Below are positions 37,801 through 49,555 of a DNA stretch of 64,000 bases, piece after piece (the stretch's first letter is position 1; each line of letters opens with the position of its first letter). Below the pieces are notes generated by a model. The model had not been told where the DNA came from. It made no database searches and worked only from the letters and a program-made list of their open reading frames with translations. The stretch covers positions 8,117,461 through 8,181,460 of the forward strand of contig OY848919.1 in NCBI GenBank assembly GCA_963693285.1, read 5' to 3'. Made by a program: the position numbers and the translations under genes. Origin of the DNA: Xestospongia muta. Its lineage: Eukaryota > Porifera > Demospongiae > Haplosclerida > Petrosiidae.

Positions 37801-40800
37801 AAAAAGCTCTAAAAACTTTATTTTAGAGTTTTAACCTATTTAGACTAGTTTATTAGTATATTTAAGAGAGATAAACTTACTAAACTCTATATACCAGCTT
37901 ATTTAACCAGTTTTCACAGTTAATTTCTAATCTTTTTTAACTTTCAAAAAGCTCTATACCCTTTAGTTTAGAGTTTTAACCTCTTTAGACTACTTTATTA
38001 CTATATTTAAGACTGATAAACTTACTAAACTCTTTAGATCAGCTTATTTAACCAGTTTTTACAGTTAATTTCTAATCTTTTTTAACTTTCAAAAAGCTCT
38101 AAACTTTTTATTTTAGAGTTTTAACCTATTAGACTACTTTATTAGTATATTTAAGACTGATAAACTGACTAAACTCTATAGATCAGCTTATTTAACCAGT
38201 TTTCACAGTTAATTTTTAATCTTTTTTAACTTTCAAAAAGCTCTAAACTCTTTATTTTAGAGTTTTAACCTGTTTAGACTGCTTTATTAGTATATATAAG
38301 ACAGATAAACTTACTAAACTCTTTAGATCAGCTTATTTAACCAGATTTCACAGTTAATTTCTAATCTTTATCAACTTTCAAAAAGCTCTAAACTCTTTAT
38401 TTTAGAGTTTTAACCTATTTAGACTACTTTATTAGTATATTTAAGACTGATAAACTTACTAAACTCTTTAGATCAGTTTATTTAACCAGTTTTCAAAGTT
38501 AATTTGTAATCATTTTTAACTTTCAAAAAGCTCTAAACTCTTTATTTTAGAGCTTTAACCTATTTAGACTACTTAATTAGTATATTTAAGACTGATAAAC
38601 CTACTAAACCCTTTAGATCAGTTTATTTAACCAGTTTTCACAGATAATTTGTAATCTTTTTAACTTTCAAAAAGCTCTAAACTCTTTATTTTAGAGTTTT
38701 AACCTACTTAGACTACTTTATTTGTATATTTAACACAGATAAACTTACTAAACTCTTGAGATCAGCTTATTTAACCAGTTTTCACAGTTAATTTCTAATC
38801 TTTTTTAACTTTCAAAAAGCTCTAAACTCTTTATTTTAGAGTTTTAACCTATTTAGACTACTTTATTAGTATATTTAAGACAGATAAACTTACTAAACTC
38901 TTTAGATCAGCTTATTTAACCAGTTTTCACAGTTAATTTCTAATCTTTTTTAACTTTCAAATAGCTCTAAACTGTTTATTCGAGAATTTAAACCTATTTA
39001 GACTACTTTATTAGTATATTTAAGACAGATAAACTTACTAAACTCTTTAGATCAACTTATTTAACCAGTTTTCACAGTTAATTTCTAATCTTTTTAACTT
39101 TCAAAAAGCTCTAAACTCTTTATTTTAGAGTTTTAACCTATTTAGACTACGTTATTAGTATATTTAAGACTGATAAACTTACTAAACTCTATAGATCAGC
39201 TTATTTAACCAGTTTTCACAGTTAATTTCTAATCTTTTTTAACTTTCAAAAAGCTCTATACCCTATATTTTTGAGTTTTAACCTATTTAGACAACTTTAT
39301 TAGTATATTTAAGACTGATAAACTTACTAAACTCTATAGATCAGCTTATTTAACCAGTTTTCACAGTTAATTTCTAATCTTTTTTAACTTTCAAAAAGCT
39401 CTAAACTATTTATTCGAGAGTTTAAAGCTATTTAGACTACTTTATTAGTATATTTAAGACAGATAAACTTACTAAACTCTTTAGATCAGCTTATTTAACC
39501 AGCTTTCACAGTTAATTTCTAATCTTTTTTAACTTTCAAAAAGCTCTAAACTCTTTATTTTAGAGTTTTAACCTATTTAGACTACGTTGTTAGTATATTT
39601 AAGACAGATAAACTTACTAAACTCTTTAGATCAGCTTATTTAACCAGTTTTCACAGTTAATTTCTAATCTTTTTTAACTTTCAAAAAGCTCTAAACTCTT
39701 TATTTTAGAATTTTAACCTATTTAGACTACTTTATCACTATATTTAAGACAGATAAACTTACTAAACTCTTTAGATCAGCTTATTTAACCAGTTTTCACA
39801 GTTAATTTTTAATCTTTTTTAACTTTCAAAAAGCTCTAAACTCTTTATTTTAGAGTTTTAACCTATTTAGACTACTTTATTAGTATATTTAAGATAGATA
39901 AACTTACTAAACTCTTTAGATCAGCTTACTTAACCAGTTTTCACAGTTAATTTCTAATCTTTTTTAACTTTCAAACAGCTCTAAACTCTTTATTTTAGAG
40001 TTTTAACCTATTTAGACTACTTTATTAGTATATTTAAGACTGATAACTAACTAAACTCTATGGCTCAGCTTATTTAACCAGTTTTCACAGTTAATTTTTA
40101 ATCTTTTTTAACTTTTAAAAAGCTCTAAACTCGTTATTTTAGAATTTAGACCTATTTAGACTACTTTATTAGTATATTTAAGACAGATAAACTTACTAAA
40201 CTCTTTAGATCAGCTTATTTAACCACAATTCACAGTTAATTTGTAATCTTTTTTAACTTTCAAAAAGTTCTAAACTCTTTATTTTAGAGTTTTAACCTAT
40301 TTAGACTACTTTATTAGTATATTTAAGATAGATAAACTTACTAAACTCTTTAGATCAGCTTATTTAACCTGTTTTCACAGTTAATTTCTAATCTTTTTTA
40401 ACTTTGAAAAAGCTCTATACCCTTTATTTTAGAGTTTTAACCTATTTACACTTCTTTATTAGTATATTTAAGACTGATAAACTTACTAAACTCTATAGAC
40501 CAGCTTATTTAACCAGTTTTCACAGTTAATTTCTAATCTTTTTTAACTTTCAAAAAGCTCAATACCCTATATTTTAGAGTTTTAAACTATTTAGACTACT
40601 TTATTAGTATATTTAAGACTGATAAACTTACTAAACTCTATAGATCAGCTTATTTAACCAGTTTTCACAGTTAATTTCTAATCTTTTTTAACTTTCAAAA
40701 AGCTCTAAACTATTTATTCGAGAGTTTAAACCTATTTAGACAACTTTATTAGTATATTTAAGACAGATAAACTTATTAAACTCTTTAGATGAGCTTATTT

Positions 40801-40966
40801 AACCAGTTTTCACAGTTAATTTCTAATCTTTTTTAACTTTCAAAAAGCTCTAAAGTCTTTATTTTAGAGTTTTAACCTATTTAGACTACTTTATTAGTAT
40901 ATTTAACACTGATAAACTAACTAAACTCTATGGATCAGCTTATTTAACCAGTTTTCACAGTTAATT
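34895..40966 (-). repeat. 6.5-kb (45-monomer) duplication, copy 1
   Basis: CATTTAACCAG after GATCAGCT (35001 versus 41521), CATTAGTATA (35531 versus 42051) and AAAAAGCTCTAGCCTC (36061 versus 42581) are offset by exactly 6,520. Later markers are offset by 6,518 (CTCTTTAGAC, 37981 versus 44499) and 6,512 (TTGAG, 39271 versus 45783), because of small deletions in copy 2. The match is interrupted at about 36972-37350, where the two copies hold different monomers. Confidence 0.88.
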
Positions 40967-41414
40967 TTTAATCTTTTTTAACTTTCAAAAAGCTCTAAAC
41001 TCTTTATTTTAGAATTTAGACCTATTTAGACTACTTTATTAGTATATTTAAGACAGATAAACTTACTAAACTCTTTAGATCAGCTTATTTAACCACAATT
41101 CACAGTGAATTTGTAATCTTTTTTAACTTTCAAAAAGTTCTAAACGCTTTATTTTAGAGTTTTAACCTATTTAGACTACTTTATTACTATTTTTAAGACA
41201 GATAAACTTACTAAACTCTTTAGATCAGCTTATTTAACCAGTTTTCACAGTTAATTTCTAATCTTTTTTAACTTTCAAAAAGCTCTAAACTCTTTATTTT
41301 AGGGTTTTAACCTATTTAGACTACTTTATTAGTATATTTAAGACTGATAAACTTACTAAACTCTATAGATCAGCTTATTTAACCAGTTTTCACAGTTAAT
41401 TTCTAATCTTTTTT

Positions 41415-44400
41415 AACTTTCAAAAAGCTCTAAACTCTTTATTTTAGAGTTTTAACCTATTTAGACTACTTTATTATTATATTTAAGACTGATAAACTTA
41501 CTAAACTCTTTAGATCAGCTCATTTAACCAGTTTTCACAGTTAATTTCTAATCTTTTTTAACTTTCAAAAAGCTCTAAAGTCTTTATTTTAGAGTTTTAA
41601 CCTATTTAGACTACTTTATTAGTATATTTAAGACAGATAATCTTACTAAACTCTTTAGATCAGCTTATTTAACCAGGTTTCACAGTTAATTTCTAATCTT
41701 TTTTAACTTTCAAAAAGCTCTAAACTCTTTATTTTAGAGTTTTAACCTATTTAGACTACTTTATAAGTATATTTAAGACTGATAAACTTACTAAACTCTT
41801 TAGATCAGCTTATTTAACCAGTTTTCACAGTTAATTTCTAATCTTTTTTAACTTTCAAAAAGCTCTAAACCCTTTATTTTAGAGTTTAAACCTATTTAGA
41901 CTACTTTATTAGTATATATAAGACAGATAAACTTACTAAACTCTTTAGATCAGCTTATTTAACCATTTTTAACAGTTAATTTTTAATCTTTTTTAACTTT
42001 TAAAAGCTCTAAACGCTTTATTTTAGAGTTTTAACCTATTTAGACTACTTCATTAGTATATTTAAGACAGATAAACTTACTAAACTCTTTAGATCACCTT
42101 ATTTCACCAGTTTTCACAGTTAATTTCTAATCTTTTTTAACTTTCAAAAAGCTCTAAACTCTTTATTTTAGAGTTTTAAACTATTTAGACTACTTTATTA
42201 GTATATTTAAGACAGATAAACTTACTAAACTCTTTAGATCAGCTTATTTAACCAGTTTTCACAGTTAATTTCTAATCTTTTTTAACTTTCAAAAAGCTCT
42301 AAACTCTTTATTTTAGAGTTTTAACCTATTTAGACTACTTTATTACTATATTTAAGATAGATAAACTTACTAAACTCTTTAGATCAGCTTATTTAACCAG
42401 TTTTGACAGTTAATTTCTAATCTTTTTTAACTTTCAAAAAGCTCTAAACTCTTTATTTTAGAGTTTTAACCTATTTAGACTACTTTATTAGTATATTTAA
42501 GACTGATAAACTTACTAAACTCTTTAGATCAGCTTATTTAACCAGTTTTCACAGTTAATTTCTAATCTTTTTCAACTTTGAAAAAGCTCTAGCCTCTTTA
42601 TTTTAGAGTTTTAACCTATTTAGACTACTTTATTAGTATATTTAAGATAGATAAACTTACTAAACTCTTTAGATCAGCTTATTTAACCAGTTTTCACAGT
42701 TTTTCTAATCTTTTTTAACATTCAAAAAGCTCTATACCCTTTATTTTAGAGTTTTAACCTATTTAGACTTCTTTATTAGTATATTTAAGACTGATAAACT
42801 TACTAAACTCTATAGACCAGCTTATTTAACCAGTTTTCACAGTTAATTTCTAATGTTTTTTAACTTTCAAAAAGCTCAATACCCTATATTTTAGAGTTTT
42901 AAACTATTTAGACTACTTTATTAGTATATTTAAGACTGATAAACTTACTAAACTCTATAGATCAGCTTATTTAACAAGTTTTCACAGTTAATTTCTAATC
43001 TTTTTTAACTTTCAAAAAGCTCTAAACTATTTATTCGAGAGTTTAAACCTATTTAGACAACTTTATTAGTATATTTAAGACAGATAAACTTATTAAACTC
43101 TTTAGATGAGCTTATTTAACAAGTTTTCACAGTTAATTTCTAATCTTTTTTAACTTTCAAAAAGCTCTAAACTCTTTATTTTAGAGTTTTAACCTATTTA
43201 GACTACTTTATTAGTATATTTAACACTGATAAACTAACTAAACTCTATGGATCAGCTTATTTAACCAGTTTTCACAGTTAATTTTTAATCTTTTTTAACT
43301 TTCAAAAAGCTCTAAACTCTTTATTTTAGAATTTAGACCTATTTAGACTACTTTATTAGTATATTTAAGAGAGATAAACTTACTAAACTCTTTAGATCAG
43401 CTTATTTAACCACAATTCACAGTGAATTTGTAATCTTTTTTAACTTTCAAAAAGTTCTAAACTCTTTATTTTAGAGTTTTAACCTATTTAGACAACTTTA
43501 TTAGTATATTTAAGACTGATAAACTTACTAAACTCTATAGATCAGCTTATTTAACCAGTTTTCACAGTTAATTTCTAATCTTTTTTAACTTTCAAAAAGC
43601 TCTAAACTATTTATTCGAGAGTTTAAAGCTATTTAGACTACTTTATTAGTATATTTAAGACAAATAAACTTACTAAACTCTTTAGATCAGCTTATTTAAC
43701 CAGCTTTCACAGTTAATTTCTAATCTTTTTTAACTTTCAAAAAGCTCTAAACTCTTTATTTTAGAGTTTTAACCTATTTAGACTACGTTGTTAGTATATT
43801 TAAGACAGATAAACTTACTAAACTCTTTAGATCAGCTTATTTAACCAGTTTTCACAGTTAATTTCTAATCTTTTTTAACTTTCAAAAAGCTCTATACCCT
43901 TTATTTTAGAGTTTTAACCTATTTAAACTTCTTTATTAGTATATTTAAGACTGATAAACTTACTAAACTCTATATATCAGCTTATTTAACCAGTTTTCAC
44001 ATTTAATTTCTAATCTTTGTTAACTTTCAAAAAGCTCTATACCCTTTAGTTTAGAGTTTTAACCTATTTAGACTACTTTATTAGTATATTTAAGACAGAT
44101 AAACTTACTAAACTCTTTAGATCAGCTTATTTAACCAGTTTTCACAGTTAATCTCTAATCTTTTTTAATTTTCAAAAAGCTCTAAACACTTTATTTTAGA
44201 GTTTTAACCTATTTAGACTACTTTATTAGTATATTTAAGAGAGATAAACTTACTAAATTCTTTAGATCAGCTTATTTAACCAGTTTTCACAGTTAATTTC
44301 TAATCTTTTTTAACTTTCAAAAAGCTCTAAAAACTTTATTTTAGAGTTTTAACCTATTTAGACTAGTTTATTAGTATATTTAAGAGAGATAAACTTACTA

Positions 44401-47400
44401 AACTCTATATACCAGCTTATTTAACCAGTTTTCACAGTTAATTTCTAATCTTTTTTAACTTTCAAAAAGCTCTATACCCTTTAGTTTAGAGTTTTAACCT
44501 CTTTAGACTACTTTATTACTATATTTAAGACTGATAAACTTACTAAACTCTTTAGATCAGCTTATTTAACCAGTTTTTACAGTTAATTTCTAATCTTTTT
44601 TAACTTTCAAAAAGCTCTAAACTTTTTATTTTAGAGTTTTAACCTATTAGACTACTTTATTAGTATATTTAAGACTGATAAACTTACTAAACTCTATAGA
44701 TCAGCTTATTTAACCAGTTTTCACAGTTAATTTTTAATCTTTTTTAAAAAAGCTCTAAACTCTTTATTTTAGAGTTTTAACCTGTTTAGACTGCTTTATT
44801 AGTATATATAAGACAGATAAACTTACTAAACTCTTTAGATCAGCTTATTTAACCAGATTTCACAGTTAATTTCTAATCTTTATCAACTTTCAAAAAGCTC
44901 TAAACTCTTTATTTTAGAGTTTTAACCTATTTAGACTACTTTATTAGTATATTTAAGACTGATAAACTTACTAAACTCTTTAGATCAGTTTATTTAACCA
45001 GTTTTCAAAGTTAATTTCTAATCTTTTTTAACTTTCAAAAAGCTCTAAACTCTTTATTTTAGAGCTTTAACCTATTTAGACTACTTAATTAGTATATTTA
45101 AGACTGATAAACCTACTAAACCCTTTAGATCAGTTTATTTAACCAGTTTTCACAGATAATTTGTAATCTTTTTAACTTTCAAAAAGCTCTAAACTCTTTA
45201 TTTTAGAGTTTTAACCTACTTAGACTACTTTATTTGTATATTTAACACAGATAAACTTACTAAACTCTTGAGATCAGCTTATTTAACCAGTTTTCACAGT
45301 TAATTTCTAATCTTTTTTAACTTTCAAAAAGCTCTAAACTCTTTATTTTAGAGTTTTAACCTATTTAGACTACTTTATTAGTATATTTAAGACAGATAAA
45401 CTTACTAAACTCTTTAGATCAGCTTATTTAACAAGTTTTCACAGTTAATTTCTAATCTTTTTTAACTTTCAAATAGCTCTAAACTGTTTATTCGAGAGTT
45501 TAAACCTATTTAGACTACTTTATTAGTATATTTAAGACAGATAAACTTACTAAACTCTTTAGATCAGCTTATTTAACCAGTTTTCACAGTTAATTTCTAA
45601 TCTTTTTAACTTTCAAAAAGCTCTAAACTCTTTATTTTAGAGTTTTAACCTATTTAGACTACGTTATTAGTATATTTAAGACTGATAAACTTACTAAACT
45701 CTATAGATCAGCTTATTTAACCAGTTTTCACAGTTAATTTCTAATCTTTTTTAACTTTCAAAAAGCTCTATACCCTATATTTTTGAGTTTTAACCTATTT
45801 AGACAACTTTATTAGTATATTTAAGACTGATAAACTTACTAAACTCTATAGATCAGCTTATTTAACCAGTTTTCACAGTTAATTTCTAATCTTTTTTAAC
45901 TTTCAAAAAGCTCTAAACTATTTATTCGAGAGTTTAAAGCTATTTAGACTACTTTATTAGTATATTTAAGACAAATAAACTTACTAAACTCTTTAGATCA
46001 GCTTATTTAACCAGCTTTCACAGTTAATTTCTAATCTTTTTTAACTTTCAAAAAGCTCTAAACTCTTTATTTTAGAGTTTTAACCTATTTAGACTACGTT
46101 GTTAGTATATTTAAGACAGATAAACTTACTAAACTCTTTAGATCAGCTTATTTAACCAGTTTTCACAGTTAATTTCTAATCTTTTTTAACTTTCAAAAAG
46201 CTCTAAACTCTTTATTTTAGAATTTTAACCTATTTAGACTACTTTATCACTATATTTAAGACAGATAAACTTACTAAACACTTTAGATCAGCTTATTTAA
46301 CCAGTTTTCACAGTTAATTTTTAATCTTTTTTAACTTTCAAAAAGCTCTAAACTCTTTATTTTAGAGTTTTAACCTATTTAGACTACTTAATTAGTATAT
46401 TTAAGATAGATAAACTTACTAAACTCTTTAGATCAGCTTATTTAACCAGTTTTCACAGTTAATTTCTAATCTTTTTTAACTTTCAAACAGCTCTAAACTC
46501 TTTATTTTAGAGTTTTAACCTATTTAGACTACTTTATTAGTATATTTAAGACTGATAACTAACTAAACTCTATGGCTCAGCTTATTTAACCAGTTTTCAC
46601 AGTTAATTTTTAATCTTTTTTAACTTTTAAAAAGCTCTAAACTCGTTATTTTAGAATTTAGATCTATTTAGACTACTTTATTAGTATATTTAAGACAGAT
46701 AAACTTACTAAACTCTTTAGATCAGCTTATTTAACCACAATTCACAGTTAATTTGTAATCTTTTTTAACTTTCAAAAAGTTCTAAACTCTTTATTTTAGA
46801 GTTTTAATCTATTTAGACTACTTTATTAGTATATTTAAGATAGATAAACTTACTAAACTCTTTAGATCAGCTTATTTAACCAGTTTTCACAGTTAATTTC
46901 TAATCTTTTTTAACTTTGAAAAAGCTCTATACCCTTTATTTTAGAGTTTTAACCTATTTAATCTTCTTTATTAGTATATTTAAGACTGATAAACTTACTA
47001 AACTCTATAGACCAGCTTATTTAACCAGTTTTCACAGTTAATTTCTAATCTTTTTTAACTTTCAAAAAGCTCAATACCCTATATTTTAGAGTTTTAAACT
47101 ATTTAGACTACTTTATTAGTATATTTAAGACTGATAAACTTACTAAACTCTATAGATCAGCTTATTTAACCAGTTTTCACAGTTAATTTCTAATCTTTTT
47201 TAACTTTCAAAAAGCTCTAAACTATTTATTCGAGAGTTTAAACCTATTTAGACAACTTTATTAGTATATTTAAGACAGATAAACTTATTAAACTCTTTAG
47301 ATGAGCTTATTTAACCAGTTTTCACAGTTAATTTCTAATCTTTTTTAACTTTAAAAAAGCTCTAAACTCTTTATTTTAGAGTTTTAACCTATTTAGACTA

Positions 47401-47478
47401 CTTTATTAGTATATTTAACACTGATAAACTAACTAAACTCTATGGATCAGCTTATTTAACCAGTTTTCACAGTTAATT
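41415..47478 (-). repeat. 6.5-kb (45-monomer) duplication, copy 2
   Basis: Partner of 34895-40966. It carries private deletions: two bases near 42702 (CACAGTTTTTCTAATC) and about ten bases near 44746 (TTTTTTAAAAAAGCTC). At 43490-43860 it contains part of Module N instead of the sequence expected from copy 1. It ends where ATTTTTAATC of copy 1 is replaced by ATTTCTAATC with TCAAATAGCTC. Confidence 0.87.
45070..47478 (-). repeat. 31-monomer (4,490-bp offset) repeat, partner 49560-51965
   Basis: ATAAACCTACTAAACCC (about 45108 and 49598), TTCGAGAGTTTAAACC after AACTGTTTA (45491 and 49981), TATGGCTCAGC (46571 and 51060) and ATTCGAGAGTTTAAACC (47226 and 51715) recur at 4,489-4,490 bp (31 monomers less a few bases). 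The difference list is short (for example AGATCTATTTAG versus AGACCTATTTAG near 46666), so the event is recent. Confidence 0.85.
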
Positions 47479-47482
47479 TCTA

Positions 47483-48708
47483 ATCTTTTTTAACTTTCAA
47501 ATAGCTCTAAACTCTTTATTTTAGAGTTTTAACCTATTTAGACTACTTTATTAGTATATTTAAGACAGATAAACTTACTAAACTCTTTAGATCAGCTTAT
47601 TTAACCAGTTTTCACAGTTAATTTCTAATCTTTTTTAACTTTCAAATAGCTCTAAACTGTTTATTCGAGAGTTTAAACCTATTTAGACTACTTTATTAGT
47701 ATATTTAAGACAGATAAACTTACTAAACTCTTTAGATCAGCTTATTTAACCAGTTTTCACAGTTAATTTCTAATCTTTTTAACTTTCAAAAAGCTCTAAA
47801 CTCTTTATTTTAGAGTTTTAACCTATTTAGACTACGTTATTAGTATATTTAAGACTGATAAACTTACTAAACTCTATAGATCAGCTTATTTAACCAGTTT
47901 TCACAGTTAATTTCTAATCTTTTTTAACTTTCAAAAAGCTCTATACCCTATGTTTTTGAGTTTTAACCTATTTAGACAACTTTATTAGTATATTTAAGAC
48001 TGATAAACTTACTAAACTCTATAGATCAGCTTATTTAACCAGTTTTCACAGTTAATTTCTAATCTTTTTTAACTTTCAAAAAGCTCTAAACTATTTATTC
48101 GAGAGTTTAAAGCTATTTAGACTACTTTATTAGTATATTTAAGACAAATAAACTTACTAAACTCTTTAGATCAGCTTATTTAACCAGCTTTCACAGTTAA
48201 TTTCTAATCTTTTTTAACTTTCAAAAAGCTCTAAACTCTTTATTTTAGAGTTTTAACCTATTTAGACTACGTTGTTAGTATATTTAAGACAGATAAACTT
48301 ACTAAACTCTTTAGATCAGCTTATTTAACCAGTTTTCACAGTTAATTTCTAATCTTTTTTAACTTTCAAAAAGCTCTAAACTCTTTATTTTAGAATTTTA
48401 ACCTATTTAGACTACTTTATCACTATATTTAAGACAGATAAACTTACTAAACACTTTAGATCAGCTTATTTAACCAGTTTTCACAGTTAATTTTTAATCT
48501 TTTTTAACTTTCAAAAAGCTCTAAACTCTTTATTTTAGAGTTTTAACCTATTTAGACTACTTAATTAGTATATTTAAGATAGATAAACTTACTAAACTCT
48601 TTAGATCAGCTTATTTAACCAGTTTTCACAGTTAATTTCTAATCTTTTTTAACTTTCAAACAGCTCTAAACTCTTTATTTTAGAGTTTTAACCTATTTAG
48701 ACTACTTT
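47483..48708 (-). repeat. 15-monomer (2,173-bp offset) repeat of 45310-46535
   Basis: TTGAG of the TTTTTGAG marker (45783 and 47956), TTCGAGAGTTTAAAGC (45925 and 48098) and CACTATATTTAAG (46248 and 48421) are offset by exactly 2,173. This copy has CCCTATGTTTTTGAG where the partner has CCCTATATTTTTGAG. It ends near 48708, where the sequence changes to ATTACTATTTTTAAG. Confidence 0.87.
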
Positions 48709-49555
48709 ATTACTATTTTTAAGACAGATAAACTTACTAAACTCTTTAGATCAGCTTATTTAACCAGTTTTCACAGTTAATTTCTAATCTTTTTTAACTT
48801 TGAAAAAGCTCTAAACTCTTTATTTTAGGGTTTTAACCTATTTAGACTACTTTATTAGTATATTTAAGACTGATAAACTTACTAAACTCTTTAGATCAGC
48901 TTATTTAACCAGTTTTCACAGTTAATTTCTAATCTTTTTTAACTTTCAAAAAGCTCTAAACTCTTTATTTTAGAGTTTTAACCTATTTAGACTACTTTAT
49001 TAGTATATTTAAGACAGATAAACTTACTAAACTCTTTAGATCAGCTTATTTAACCAGTTTTCACAGTTAATTTCTAATCTTTTTCAACTTTCAAAAAGCT
49101 CTATACCCTTTATTTTAGAGTTTTAACCTATTTAGACTTCTTTATTAGTATATTTAAGACTGATAAACTTACTAAACTCTATATATCAGCTTATTTAACC
49201 AGTTTTCACAGTTAATTTCTAATCTTTGTTAACTTTCAAAAAGCTCTATACCCTTTAGTTTAGAGTTTTAACCTATTTAGACTACTTTATTAGTATATTT
49301 AAGACAGATAAACTTACTAAACTCTTTAGATCAGCTTATTTAACCAGTTTTCACAGTTAATCTCTAATCTTTTTTAATTTTCAATAAGCTCTAAAGACTT
49401 TATTTTAGAGTTTTAACCTATTTAGACTACTTTATTAGTATATTTAAGAGAGATAAACTTACTAAATTCTTTAGATCAGCTTATTTACCAGTTTTCACAG
49501 TTAATTTCTAATCTTTTTTAACTTTCAAAAAGCTCTAAAAACTTTATTTTAGAGT
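48700..49555 (-). repeat. 24-monomer (3,475-bp offset) repeat, partner 52175-53030
   Basis: TACTATTTTTAAGACAG (48711 and 52186), TTTATTTTAGGGTTTT and TCAATAAGCTCTAAAGAC (49381 and 52856) are offset by 3,475 bp, and both copies share the one-base deletion TTATTTACCAG (about 49484 and 52959). The copies differ at AAAAAGCTC versus AAAGGCTC near 48804 and 52279, and at a few other sites. Confidence 0.83.
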
